Shown here piece after piece: positions 50,770 through 63,658 of a stretch of 64,000 bases of DNA (its first letter is position 1; every line of letters begins with the position of its first letter). The DNA lies in contig OX359248.1 in NCBI GenBank assembly GCA_947179485.1, positions 53,578,386 to 53,642,385 on the forward strand, given 5' to 3'. This DNA comes from Allacma fusca. Lineage: Eukaryota > Arthropoda > Collembola > Symphypleona > Sminthuridae. Made by a program: the position numbers and the translations under genes. The notes beneath the pieces were generated by a model. That model worked only from the letters and a program-made list of their open reading frames with translations, did not search any database and was not told the origin of the DNA.

Positions 50770-52102
50770 CATGTAGTGCGTAGTGCAGTTGTACAGTATT
50801 CTTACGCGTACTTGTCTGGATCGTCTACCCTCTGTTAAGAAGCCGGATTCAAAACTTGGAACGTTTAGAAGGGAAATGAGTAATAATTATTGTAGAATTG
50901 CTACGCATGAGATAAGGGCGTGGGAGGAATCGGATGAAGCGTCAAAATAAATACAGAATTTCTAAGAGTGCGTTTTATTCCAAAATATTGAATCCCTTTG
51001 AATTTTGACAGTTGGCTTAGACCCGTAATTTTTAATTAACATTAATTATTTTGATTAGTTATTTTGATGAAAAAATAATTACTATTTAACTATTTTTCTT
51101 CCAGGTAAAATCTGTAAATGTGACTTCTGGTCCTACTGAATGCGATGATTGTTGTTACACCTTGATATTGTTCTAGCGCCTCCTCTGGTGAATGTTAAGT
51201 TATAACGATATTGACACAAATGAGCCCCTTCATTTTGAAGTAATTGTGCTGAGCAGTAATTGTGCACCTTAACCGTCCCAGCGCTGCGTAGAAGGGAAGG
51301 TGGGAAGGGAAGAAGAACCAAGTCGGAGAAGGTTTATTACATGTCCCACATTACGTGCTGGCAAAAGGCTTGTGAATTATAGACATTGCCAAAGATCTAA
51401 ACAGGATTCATAAACATGGAGAAATTATGGGAAATCATTAACTTGTTCCACTCCAGACCTCCCTTCCTTTGAACTTGCTCTTACAGTCCAAATAAATCTT
51501 GGCAATTTACACCACACGAGCTGGGAAGAAATCCTCCTCTCCCTCCACCACACAATTGTAATTAATTGCGCGGAAATTCCACGCCGATTTCTATTCAATT
51601 TTATTCCCCTTTATACATGCAAACTTCATTACGATCTCAAAGGCCCGATACCCTCTAAAACTGGGCATCAACTTTCGCAAAAGACTTCTGCGAAAAATTA
51701 ATATTCAAAATGAATTCAAACTCCATATGTGTTCAACCTATTTTAGAACAAAAGATTTCCCATTCATGCGCGTCACTCTTTATCTACCGAGGCATTCGGC
51801 GAGTTCAAGATAGTGGCTCTTTCATAGTATAAATCATTGAAAAATATTTAATATATGAACAAAATTAGAAAGAAGAAAAAGGAGCTTATTTTCTCGACGC
51901 CGAATTTTTGAAAATCAGTGAACTGAATTGTATTGTAAAATTATTGTATACTGTAGGCTGTGTAGGGCAAAATATATTCCGGAATTAATACTGACAACAA
52001 TACTTGTCTGACCCGTATATGAAAGATAGGAGCCAAATCTCCTATAGCCGCAGTCAGAATTAGTATGGAGTTTGATGCCAATAATAACTAGAGCTCACGC
52101 TA

Positions 52103-52342
52103 CAGTGCACCCTTGTTACAACTGCAGTAATCCTTACAAGCATAAAAAAATTGATTGTAGCCAGTAAGGGTATGTAACGAGGAGAAACATTTTTCATTTG
52201 CAATAAAAAATAACATGGACCCATTCCCCTTGATTGCTGATTGTAAAAATTTCTGATTTATAAGGGAATCAGATTACGAGTAAATTTTGGGGACTTTTTG
52301 TGGGGGGCTTTCCTTAAGAGTCCTCATAGTAGGAGTCAACTG
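52103..52342. mobile_element. TATAACGG-family element, 240 bp
   Basis: The left tip is CAGTGCACCCTTGTTACAAC, preceded by TA. The right end is CATAGTAGGAGTCAACTG. Confidence 0.4.
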
Positions 52343-54862
52343 CAGGCAGTGATATTTTTGGAAATCCCACACCCAAGAACACTAGGCCAGAGACAGCTTG
52401 GGAGGGATGGGTTGACAGTAAATTAATCTAAACATGAAATGAGTCATGTTGAACGGAGCCTATTATCCTGTCTCTCACATTCATCAAACATTTTCTTTGG
52501 CAATGATGGGGAAAGTATCTCAAGTCTGTCCCTATCTAAATCCTCCGCCACTGCTAGGCTATAGCCTTTTCTTCGAGCTTGAGCAAGGGAGAAAACCTTA
52601 TCATCTTCCATTTGTTACCGTCTTATACTTTCACATTACTTTCTCCATTATCTCCCTTCCCCAGACCACCAGCTCCTCTGCCAGAGCTCCCGCCGCTACA
52701 ATATCTCCCACACGCTTTCTCCCACCTTTTTCCAATTTGCGTGATCATTTTCTCACGTCGCCCCAATTGACTTCCTCCCCGTCATGAAGTGACTGCCTAC
52801 ATGAGGCTCGGACTTAATTCTCCCTTTGTCACTGACAGTTCCGAAGGGACAGGAGTACAAACAGTGTACATAGATTCGGGTGTGGCATTTTCTTTACTCC
52901 TTACTAGAGAGAATTATGGGCTGAAATTCCATAGGGCTATTGAGAACTGTATAAGGAGGGTGGGGGATTTCTTTAACTTTTCTTTAACAAAGCAAATTGA
53001 CTCTTTAAGGCGTGCGTTTTCTTCATCATTCGTATATGGTCAGGTAATTTTTTATAATGATTACTCTTCCTCCATTCTTTCCTGTTCTTTCTTCACTTTC
53101 CCCAACGTTTCCACGTCAGGGATGTCTAAGCTGTACAGTGGCTCAGCTAAATGGATTTTATGTCTAAAATTTTTGTTCTCAATTGATTTTTATCTAGCAA
53201 TGATTTTTAAAAAATTTGATAATTTTTGCAAAATAAAATACTCACATTGAGTTATCCCAAGGATTTATATGGATAAATAGCTCTAACTTTCTCTACCGTC
53301 TCTACTTTTACTCGTAAACGTTTCCTCTCATTTTCGGGTTCTGTTTTTTGTTCGTGCTCAGGCTGCCACTGAATTTTGATGCTTCAATTGCTTTCACCTT
53401 GATCCTATTTTCAGCTTTAATTAAAATATAATAAGCACTCCATTTTCTCAGTTTTGTGTATTTTCACCTGACTACGTGTGTTCATAGTTTCAGCCAACTT
53501 TTTAATATTTTACAAGCTTTCCAGCTGTTACTGCTTTCTCCACTTTCATTTGCTTTCACCAGATGCAAGATATCAACAGCTGGGGCGATTTTGCCTAATT
53601 TTAATTTTCAGCAGGTGTTCTACCTTACAGGATGCGTTTTTCCATATTTTCTTTTGCTTTGACTTTGCCCTAAATATATTTGCCCGAGACAGGTTGAATT
53701 TTAATTTCTTCCCTCTAGTTCACAGGCATTTTCCCAATGCCCTTTCCCATACAAACAGGCGCTGGGTTTGTTCTCATGTGAAAAGCATGTGACTTCTCAT
53801 GCATGGGAAAATCCACGATCACAGTTGTCCAGCAAGGTCCCAATTTTTCCTTTCTTATTTCTATACACTTGAGTAATGCTAAGCGGCAGCATGTTCCTCA
53901 AAGGTAAATAGAGATAAAGAGAAAGTCAGGAGTAGAAAGGAAGTTTATTTAGATCACATTTCTTTTCTCCACTCAGTATTTCATACGTACGAATATACAT
54001 GAAGAACCACTAAATGGAAAGTAAATATTTTCTAGCTCACCGCCCGGTTCAAGTCATAGTGCGTATTTGCTCCTATTCTTAAATAAATTGGGAACTACAG
54101 GAAAATTCTATTTTCGTTTTTTTCTCATACAAAAAAAAAAGAAAGAAAAGAAAGAGAGGCCAAGGGAAAAAAATTGTTTACTTTCTCCGCCCTTTTTTCT
54201 CCCATACGAACCCAACAAGTGTACAGGAATTTCATAACAGAGAAAGTTTTGACAGATCGAACCTTCGTGCTTCGTACATTCATGATTAATTAACAACAAC
54301 TTGGCCTGACAGTACACACATTTTATAAGGGCACCCTTACAAGGAGCATATATTGAAGCCTACAAGCATTATTCAGATGTAGGTAAAAAAATCACACCGT
54401 CATAAATGTGGAATTTTCCAAATTCTTCCTAAGACAAAAACATATTCTATAAGGACACAGAACTTCTTAACAATATAGATTTTTTGAGATGCTGTTATTT
54501 CCAGCGACAATATTCCTTACGTATTCTTATCCCAGTTGGAAAATTAACACTGTGGGAAAGGGGTGATTTCCAAAGTGCAAAACGTATTTTGCATTGATAA
54601 AGGGAAGGACTATACGAGGGTGCTTGTAATAGCCACAGGATACTGTTTCCGAGAGACTAATGAATAGTATCAATCACAAGTCAAGGCCAAGGCATTGTAA
54701 GTGTCAGAAGGGCCGTTTGAAGTCATTCAATTAAATCTACACATCTCTTACTGAGGGAACAATAATTGCGGAGAGAAAGTTTTTCAAGAGAGAGAAAATA
54801 CCGGCGGAAACTTTTGAAATCAGATACTTTCCGAAAGAAAAACAATCCTTTTATTCTTTATA

Positions 54863-55002
54863 CAGTGAGTTCTCTAAATACTGGTTCAATCCGACCCCGG
54901 ACCTTTATTAACACGGAACATTCTAAGACGAGACTCTCGTTAGAATGACACATTTTCTATTTAGCTATCACAATGGTCCCTGTGTTATAAGGAGGTTTAC
55001 TT
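54863..55002. mobile_element. Possible TATAACGG-family element, 140 bp
   Basis: The left tip is CAGTGAGTTCTC after TA. The right end is GTTATAAGGAGGTTTACT followed by TTA. The ends are diverged and the pairing is tentative. Confidence 0.3.
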
Positions 55003-56234
55003 TAGGGGAATAAGTTTTATCTTGTAAGTACATACATTCTTTGAAGAAAATCCAACTCATGTGGAAGATAACAGGAGCAGTTCGTTCAAGGGAGTCATTA
55101 TAGCAAGAGCGCTTCTTATAGAGATCTTACAGTACAAACATTGCTTTCTCCAACTTTCTCCTCAACAAATAGACAGGGTCTCGGAAAGTTCCCAAATAAA
55201 GTTGTTTCTGCTCAATAACTGTATTTCGAGGAGCAGGTACAGAAACAGATGTTACACCAGACTATTGCTTTAAGGAGCTCAAAGAAAGAAAGTTCGTTCT
55301 TCCTGGGGAAAATATTTAAGGAATTTTCCAAACATTTGTCAAAATTTGGTTACGAATTTTTCAGAATCCAAAATATTGAGAAACTTGCACAGAATTTGCA
55401 CGTAAACTTTTTTAAATGTTTTGCTCAAAGCTCTTGATAGCCTTGTAAGTAAAATACCGATTTTTATGAAAGTTTTCTCCGAAAGGTCTGAGCAATTCTA
55501 GGGTTTGTACAATTTTGCTTCTGGAGGAGCTCTAAAAATGTGCACCTAATTTGAAAAATTGGTATGATTTGAAATGTGCTCCTTAAAAGGGCTCCATAAA
55601 TTGTCAAGGTATCTGAGCATAAATATTCTTTTTTATCCGTGGGAATTCTTGATGCTTCTTAGGAGAATAATCCCTTTGTCGGAGAAAGGGATTGGAGGGA
55701 ATTTCAGGAAAGGATTTATAATTGTCATAAAAATATTGCTCTAAGCGGATATGAGGAGGATTTAAAGTGAGGGTTTTCAAGTGACAAAGTCCGTGGGAAA
55801 GAAACGTGAAGGAGAAAAAAATGGTAGAGAAAGAGGGAATTTTGAGGGGGGAAATAGTTGAGGGAAAGCTTGGGAAGAAAAGTGTGAGAAAATTGTGAGG
55901 AGGATTTGCATTACTCAAGCTTTGAGTGGGAATGTTGTCCCCAGGGTCTCGTAATGGAGACAAAGTACTGGGACAAGCTCAATCCTATATGATTCCCTTG
56001 CACTAACCCCAGTATGTTTCTGTGTCAATGGAATATATACAAAGGGACTTTCCCTCCAAAACACGCCAACACAAGCCCTCAATGCAACACACGCCTAATT
56101 ACTTAATAAGGCTAATGCCAATATAAGACTCCACTCCGTAATTTATTGCCTCACTTATTTGTCTCCTGCAGAAGAGTCCTGCTGCTCTAAACACTGCCAT
56201 CATAATATGCATCCGCAGTTGTTCTTCCCCACCA

Positions 56235-56256
56235 CGTCGAGTCTCCCTATAACGGC
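56235..56256. repeat. Single TATAACGG-family end, left type
   Basis: The wording GTCGAGTCTCCCTATAACGG matches the consensus. No partner was found within 300 bp. Confidence 0.45.
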
Positions 56257-57170
56257 TCAACAAAAATCCCAAACTTTCACTCATAGAGTCCCAAAATTTA
56301 TTGGGTCATTTTACAACAAACCATGAAAATTTACATTAGGATAGAAGGGAATATCTCAAAATATCTTCGCACCTAATGCGAAAGTTTTCTTACAAGGAGA
56401 TCTGTCTCGGTCACAGCCAGGTTGTTTAATCCTTCAAGAGACATTGTAAATACTAAGAGTCATGTGACTCTTATAACTGCAAGTAAAATGAGAATGATTA
56501 CAGTTTTAGAAAAACCCTCCGAATATTTAAGGATTTAAGAGAAAGTGTTACTACAAGGGAGATCCCCATTGCATAGATTTGACTGTACAAATATGTTTTA
56601 TGTACGAATTATGGGAAATGTAATAAAATTCCAGGGATCATGTTCCGCTTATCATTTCATGTCTACATCACGTTCGCTTATTTAGCCTACATGCTGTTGG
56701 CTCTTTTATAGCCCACTCTATGTATGTACGGGGGAGAGTTTCATCTACATCTGACCTTTTTTCTCCTTGAATGAGTTCAACTCCGCTCAAATTACATTTT
56801 TAATTATTTTAATTAAAAAGTCTTGATTGAACCAGGAATCATAATTAAAATGTGTATTTATCTCAAATGTGTAGATATTTATATCCTGTTCAAATTAACA
56901 GGAATAATTACACAGAATTATGATGATTTGATTGAAATCGGGATTGAATTTTCGGGTTACTTTCACCGCTTGACTTTCACTTTATATACGCAATGTGAAA
57001 ATGCTGCTCTAAAGCGCTGCTATAAGAGTGTTCGTAGAAAACAAAAATCTCCCTATGATCAGAATTACTTAGAATAATTCCAATTGAGCAGGATAATCCT
57101 AATACCTGTGGAAACAGCCCCGTTTGAAATTCCTGGTATTTTTAAAGAGCTCAAAAGAGCATCTGAATTC

Positions 57171-57190
57171 GAACCTCGTTATTACGGTCT
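57171..57190. repeat. Single TATAACGG-family end, left type
   Basis: The wording GAACCTCGTTATTACGGTC is a left-type end. A related ATCGTTATAACAG lies at 57264-57276. Confidence 0.4.
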
Positions 57191-58220
57191 CCATAAAATA
57201 AAATTGACTTTACTTAGTCTTGCGAATGCCCACGTAGCTAGATGTTGATTCATTGATTCATATCGTTATAACAGCTTGGGATTCTAAGAAACTTCAAATA
57301 TGTCCTTCCATGAGGAGCTGATCTACACTCAGACTAGGCTGTGAGTGTAAGGCTGGATGGGTGTATACTCTAACATGAGCCTTGACAAGAACCTATCCTT
57401 GAGGAGTGGAGAATGATTGTATCGTAAATGTCAACTTGTGTCTTACTCAAGTGGTTTTGGCATATGACTTTCCTCTCTTGACAAAAGCTCTCCATTCCGA
57501 GTCACTCCTTTCCTTTGGTCGTCAGCTTTCAATCACTTGTACGGCAAACACTGGATGTAACTGCCCCCGCTGTGATGGTGCTTCCCATAGCGAGGGATAT
57601 TACACTGGGATTTTTGGATGTGTGGTTATGATGTATGTACAATTATTTGTCGAAATTTTGGTAATAAAAGAGGAAAACTTGCTTGGAAGTGTCCGAGGTT
57701 GTGAGGTTATTTGGGGTGGTGTTATAGGGAGTCTCTGTTGTAAATTTTTGTATTTTACCCTATATGTGCCTGCCAGTATAGGGTCCTGTAACGTATGGAT
57801 AGGCTTAGGATTGTTGGAAAGGTAAGAGGACTGAGAAAGCGTATTGAGGAGAAAGTTGCTGTGAGAATGGATCGTAATATTCGGAGAGCTGTTAGTGTCA
57901 GTGAGAGCGGAAAAAGCGGATTGCATGTGAGAAATGTAAATGAACCGGATTTTCACTTAAGCGCTTTTCCGGTGGACATGATTACAAATACACTTGACTT
58001 GGGAAGGGACGTCAGGGTGGGAAATTTTGATGCACAAATGGAACAAGCATTACGTGTACCTGGACTCTCCATTTAATGAGCTCGATTCCATTAGAAATTC
58101 ATGGAATGAAATGCCCACTGTAGTACTTTGTGCCTTACAAACCTCCATCCACCCCCATGTATTCCTCATTTATTTATAAACCCTAAAGAGAGCGAAGGAT
58201 AGTGGGGTGGGTGAAAGGAC

Positions 58221-58470
58221 AAAATGGTCTAAGTGCATTTTCGAATAAAAGTAAAGAATTTAAGGGAAATTGTCAATGAATTATGGTTTAAATATATTTT
58301 TTGATTGAAGCAAAACGGTCTAAGTGCATTTTGAAGTAAAATCAAAATGGTTCAAATTAATTATTTACTAATGACAAAATAGCCAAAGTAAATGTATTTT
58401 CATTTAAGAGCTAAATAGTTATTTTTGTATGAAAGGCAAAATAGTCTAGAAGTGATTTTTTTATTAAAAA
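58221..58470 (+). repeat. Degenerate tandem array with GGTCTAAGTGCATTTT
   Basis: AAAATGGTCTAAGTGCATTT (58221) recurs as AAAACGGTCTAAGTGCATTT (58312), and then as decayed forms near 58375 and 58436. Spacing is about 60-90 bp. Confidence 0.65.
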
Positions 58471-59359
58471 CAAAATCAAGGAAAATAACGCAAGTGCCGA
58501 CAAGAATTCCTAGTAGACCATATAGTTTGTATGAACGCTGATTTTGAATTTCGCGGAATGATTTTATGTTTGCATCATTTTGTCCTGGCTCTTGGTATTC
58601 TTAGGCTACATAGGGGCTCGGTGGGCTTACAGGGACCCCGTCTTTGCTCATTGGTCCGAGAGAAACAAGACAAGACAATAATCATGGTTATTATTTCTCT
58701 GCCAAATTCCCACCTAACCATCGGTCCAATTATAGATTGGAATAGCATTGCCACAGCCGTCCAAACATGGACCGTACATTTTTGATGGGACAAGCGAACA
58801 TTGCCATTTGGAAGTTGCATCAATGTAAATGCATACGTGGACATGGCGGGTGTACATAAGTAATGGAAATAAATGGAGGTGAGTGAAAGAGGATAAAGCG
58901 GAGAGTGAGTGCAAGGGTTTTGGGGAATAAGTACGAGACTATAATTGCCCTTGTGTAGTTCCCCTTTAAAGCATTACCTTTACGGGGCCAAATGACCTAA
59001 ATTCCTGGGAGAAATGAGACGGAATGGGAAAGCACATGAAAATCCGAATGTGCTTGCTCCACTCCACTCAAGCCCTTTGAAAAATTAACGCAGAGGATGA
59101 AGGGTTAAAGTGCAAGAGAAAATTGCACTTTCCAAGCCACGTGTTAGGGCTTCGCTCAAGTTACCGCAGTCATTTCTATCAAGTTCTGTTCCACATTTAA
59201 ATTCAAGTCCGTGCTTTTATTGTGACTGAGTATCTTTTATAAAGGCAGGACGGTCGTTGTTCAAGGGTTCGGATTGCTTTGAAAATTATAAATAACAAGA
59301 GTAGTAAGGGTCTTTGAGGGGTCCTTTAAAATGTGCGCTTACTGTAGAGTAAACTTAAG

Positions 59360-59510
59360 TTTGACCTCAACTTGACCTTACATTTTATTTAGTCAAATTT
59401 GACCTCAACTTGACCTTAAATTTAAATTAGGTAAATTTGACCTCAACCTGGCCTTAAACTTAAATTAATTAAATTTGACCTCAACTTGACCTTAAATTAA
59501 AATTAATCAG
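59360..59510 (+). repeat. 38-39 bp tandem repeat with TTGACCTCAACTTGACCTT
   Basis: Units start at 59360, 59399, 59437 and 59475. Each has two TTGACCT-like words (AGGTCAA on the other strand) about 10 bp apart, followed by an AAATTAAATTA section. It runs directly into the 25-bp array to the right. Confidence 0.8.
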
Positions 59511-59550
59511 AATTAAAATTCATTAGACCTAAACTTAACTTGAGCTTGAA

Positions 59551-59700
59551 TTATTAAACTTTACTTGAGCTTGAATTAGTAAACTTTACTTGAGCTTGAA
59601 TTATTAAACTTTACTTGAGCTTGAATTAATAAACTTTACTTGAGCTTGAATTAGTAAACTTTACTTGAGCTTGAATTATTAAACTTTACTTGACCTTGAA
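59551..59700 (+). repeat. 25-bp tandem repeat, six units
   Basis: TTATTAAACTTTACTTGAGC plus TTGAA repeats at 59551, 59576, 59601, 59626, 59651 and 59676, almost unchanged. It then decays to about 59830 with TTGACCTT and TTGATCTT wording. It looks derived from the array immediately to its left. Confidence 0.85.
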
Positions 59701-61052
59701 TAATTATGAAACTTCACTTGACCTTTATTTCATCTGACCTTGAATTAATAAACTTCACTTGACTTAAACTTGATCTTAAATTAGGCATCACTTGACTTCA
59801 GCTTAAATTGATCTTAAATTAGTAATCATTTGAAGCAAAAAAATTATCTTAAATCGAGGTTCTAATATTTTCTAAACTTGTGAGAAATTTAACCACGTGG
59901 GAAATTTCAAAGAACCAAAATATCTTTCTCCTTTGACAAATACTACGCTTTTACCCTAAGCTCCTGAATACTAAATTCCCACTTTACAATGGTCCATTGG
60001 AAGGAGTTGGAATTGAAGGAACGGGAGAAAGTGGCAAGAAAACTAGATTGGGAGGACAGAGTTAGAAAAGGAGCCCCCTGGGAAGGAGTTAATAAAAGAC
60101 ACTGAGCCAATAACCGGGAGAAAGGAATGAAGATGTTTGTTTGCAAATGAGAATTAATTTCCCCAGCCATAAAACACACACACGTCTTTCCTTGTATTTG
60201 ATTGGACAAAGTCGCCCAATCTTCCCAATGCCCAGAGGAACACACGCACGTACATACATATGTACGGACGTCCATTTAAATCTGATTTCGCTCCAAAGAA
60301 AGTGACCACAATTTGTCAAGGAACTGTCACCCAATAATCTCTCCATCTACAGCTCTTCTTTATCCCTTTCCCTCACACTCCCCATAAAGCACATCCAGTC
60401 AAATCACGCTTTCCTTTCCCCTTTCATATTTCCCCCAAAACAAGTTTCTTTACTCCACACTAAATATTTTGACATTTACCAAAATTCCCATACTAATCTT
60501 CCCCAAACCAAATATTTAAACATCTAAAATACAAAGGCATCATCTCAGATAAAAATTTTGACAAATTTCTATAAAATATTCCAATAAAATCCAAAAATTT
60601 GGTTGGATTTTTCGAAATGTTTTGCAAAAGAAAGTACAGATATTGTGGGATTAAACCCCCGTTTTGAAACCCCCCAGAAACAAGAGAAATAAAATGGTTA
60701 ATGAATTAAATCCCTGAAGAAAATGTCTGGGCTCGTCACAAATCCCCAGTTTTCTTCCCCAGCTCAAAAAAAAAAAGAAAAAGGCTTGGGAAGGATATTG
60801 TCGCATTGAGCAAACACACCGTAAAGAAAAACTTACGTCAACGTGTGTGTTTGTACGTCAGACGGGAAATAATTGAAAAGTTAAATGAGAAGAAAAATAC
60901 TGAGGGGAGTGAATTTTCGTGCAAAAGCCCACAAAAGTCCAGAGCTCTCGTAAGTCATAAAAAAAGCACGCGAGATCAACATTCCCAGTCGTTCAAGCCT
61001 GTGGGGCTTTATTAACTAATGTCGTCCAAAAACCCCACACCAGACTCCTGTA

Positions 61053-61263
61053 CAGTCTAATCTCTTTATAACAACCTCCATACAACTGTTTTATTAAATA
61101 TTACAAAAAGAACGAATCTTTTCCCCAAAAAAAAACAAAATTCAAAGTTGGAACAAAAATCCCCAAATATTCACAGTTGAAACAAAACTCCCCGAAATCC
61201 CCTCTCCAAAAAATTACTAAAAAAACCTATAAAATCCTCTGAATTCAAGCCCCGAGTGCACTG
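61053..61263. mobile_element. TATAACGG-family element, 211 bp, TA-flanked
   Basis: The left end is CAGTCTAATCTC then TTTATAAC. The right tip is CCCGAGTGCACTG. TA lies on both sides. Confidence 0.45.
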
Positions 61264-61420
61264 TACCCTAATGAGTCCAAAGTCATAGCGTATAATCCCC
61301 ACAGCCCTTCATTTCCTTACGAGGGGAAAAAATCCGGAGGAAAAGTAGAAATCTCTTTAAAATCATGCACTACATATGCGTGTGCATTAAAAGGGGCAAA
61401 TAGTCATCAACGTTCGTATA

Positions 61421-61617
61421 CAGTTGACTCTTGCTTCTCAAAATCCTCATAGAACTATTTTTCTCATGGGTTACAAAAAAAACATGATAAATTTTCCATG
61501 TAATAAACTAACATTAATATTTATGTCCCAAAAACATATACACAAATAAATTCAAATTTGGTACGGTTGGGGGGGGGGCTCGGTCAAAGAATAAGCCATC
61601 CTAACCAAGTTGGACTG
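61421..61617. mobile_element. TATAACGG-family element, 197 bp, TA-flanked
   Basis: The left tip is CAGTTGACTCTTG and the right tip is AACCAAGTTGGACTG. TA lies on both sides. The inner core is eroded. A run of nine or more G residues lies inside near 61570. Confidence 0.4.
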
Positions 61618-61708
61618 TACAATGGATATTTTCACTCCATACGTCATAGTTTTATCAACAAAGTCATTCCTACTTTTCCTCCCATAAAGCATTTTCACTG
61701 AATGGTAG

Positions 61709-61724
61709 ACACACACACACACAC
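61709..61724 (+). repeat. AC dinucleotide microsatellite
   Basis: Eight AC units lie in otherwise unremarkable AT-rich DNA. Confidence 0.85.
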
Positions 61725-62672
61725 ATTTCCCCCCAAACGACTATCTACATAGCCTCTGCTAAATATTTACCTACTTGAGAACTTTTCCCGTCCAGATATG
61801 GAGACATGAGATTTGGCGTCAGTAAAATTCTACAACATAGAGCCCCAAATAAAATTTTATCCCAGTTCAGAGCTTAGCTTACTCCTACACTAACAAATAA
61901 ATGCTAGACCTATTTTTGAACTTGGAGGATTTCAACTCCATACAATCATTACCCTTATATTAATATCTAGTGTAAAGAATTTTTATTGAAGTCGAAGGGA
62001 CAGGTTGGGGTCGGGGGTTGGGATGGGGAGTGATACACTCCTGGGATATGAAAAATACCATGAAGAAAAAAAAATGTGAAGAATCAATAAAAAAAACGGA
62101 GGTGAGGAGAAAGTGTGACAGTTTTCATGTGACAAAATGTTTCGTGACAGGAATCCATGTTACTCTTTTTCTCTCTCCCTTTCTCCCTCACTGTCTCCAT
62201 AAATGCGGTCAGGATTTTTCCATAAACAACCTCTCCTTGAGCCTTTGAATGAGAAATGTGAGGAGACAAAAATCCGACGGGAATATAGCTCCTTCCCAGC
62301 CCTTTGCATTGTCAAAGCGTGTGTGTGTCTCTCCCTGTGTGCATGTGTTTGTAGCGGAAATAAAAGAGCTGTGGCTAAGTACTGTCAGACCTCTCCATTG
62401 CGGCCTCACTTTTATCAGACCTAGAGCTCCTGGAGCCTCCCCAAAGTGTACATCCACAGGGCTATATATGCTACATGTGTATTACATATACAGGGACTAA
62501 ATCAGCTGCTACATCGAGGGGAAGGCCGCTCTCGAGGGAGCAGTTACACCAAGGTGAGACTCTAAAGTTGGTTTCCTTTAACATTGGCATTTTTCTCCCT
62601 CCCTCTGCCTCCGGAGATTTTGACAATTCCCAGGGAAAATGCACTAGTCTAGTATGTAATAATAATACAGGG

Positions 62673-62853
62673 ACAGTGGAGTCTCCATATAGCAGTCCGC
62701 CTCGAAGAGAATTTTTTATCTTTGAAGTCCCTGGAGCGGAGAAGGATAGTCAAATGACAGGCATTCCGGGATTTCGGAGAAAGTTACTGTTCAGGGCGTC
62801 GAGGCCCTGGTCTGGCTCTGTGCCGAGGGGCCGTTGTAGGGAGAGTGGACTGT
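62673..62853. mobile_element. TATAACGG-family element, 181 bp
   Basis: The left tip is ACAGTGGAGTCTCC then ATATAGCAG. The reverse complement of the right end is ACAGTCCACTCTCC then CTACAACGG. It contains a GGAGAAAGT word. It lies within the 62475-62969 open frame, which argues against that frame being a gene. Confidence 0.55.
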
Positions 62854-63324
62854 GTCGACTGAGAATGTCTTTGTTTGGGAATTTGACGGTTGACAAGCTC
62901 AAAGACCCAAGGCTGTGGGGGCCTGGCTGTCATCTCGTACCATTCCTTCGTCGGACTGTCAAACTTTGAAAAATCTCACTGGTAACAAATATTCTCAAAA
63001 GAAGGAGAGAGAAAAAAAAGGAAAAGAGAAAGCAAATGCTCACATTATCCTCATTTTCATATTTTAGTAAGAGTCGTGTGGGGAAGATTTATAATTTCAT
63101 TGCTTTATGTATCTATCTATACTTATAGGTACTGACAGCGAGGACTCCGTAATAGGATTACGAATGGAACTGTCAAGGGTTCATTCCTGAGTCTCTCTAC
63201 AACGGACGGATCCGAAGCCTCATCCTCTACTATGAGCTTTTTCTATTTTAATTGTACACGTGCGGATATCCTCACATGCGTTTACATTATTATTGTGGAT
63301 TTTGTATACAAACAAATATGTGTA

Positions 63325-63483
63325 CTAAAGTCGGACCTCGTTATAGGAGTCTCCCTTAAATTCTACTAATCACTATTGTGTGTATTTGAAATGTGTTTTC
63401 TATTTTTTTACATTTGTCTTAACAATGCCAATGTAATAGAAACAAATGCCAGTGGGATGAGTCCGTTATAACGAGAGTTCATA
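63325..63483. mobile_element. Possible TATAACGG-family element
   Basis: The left end has GGACCTCGTTATAGGAG and the right end has GTCCGTTATAACGAGAGTTC. The inner arms match well, but the tips are eroded. Confidence 0.45.
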
Positions 63484-63507
63484 CATGTAATGGGCTAGTT
63501 ATAGCAC

Positions 63508-63540
63508 ATATGTATGTATGTAATTATGTATACGTAGGTA
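63508..63540 (+). repeat. TATG-rich microsatellite-like tract
   Basis: CATATGTATGTATGTAATTA is followed by TGTATACGTAGG. It is a short ATGT run of the kind that seeds the GTATGTAC words seen across the window. Confidence 0.7.
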
Positions 63541-63658
63541 TAGTTATACACTTATGGACATAATTACTTCAAGTTAATGGGAATGTCAATTTTAGTTTAT
63601 TTCTGGGCGAAATTCATATTTAATGTTAAAACTGTCCTGGAATGGTAGTTTCCCTTTA

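Noticed and set aside
57406-58076. Two overlapping plus-strand frames of 139 and 93 codons
   Set aside because: No domain is recognised, the frames overlap without a plausible junction, and minus-strand frames of similar length exist in the same place.
62475-62969. A 164-codon plus-strand open frame, among the longest in the window
   Set aside because: It has no recognisable domain, and it contains a complete 181-bp TATAACGG-family element with both ends, so it is chance-open repeat sequence.
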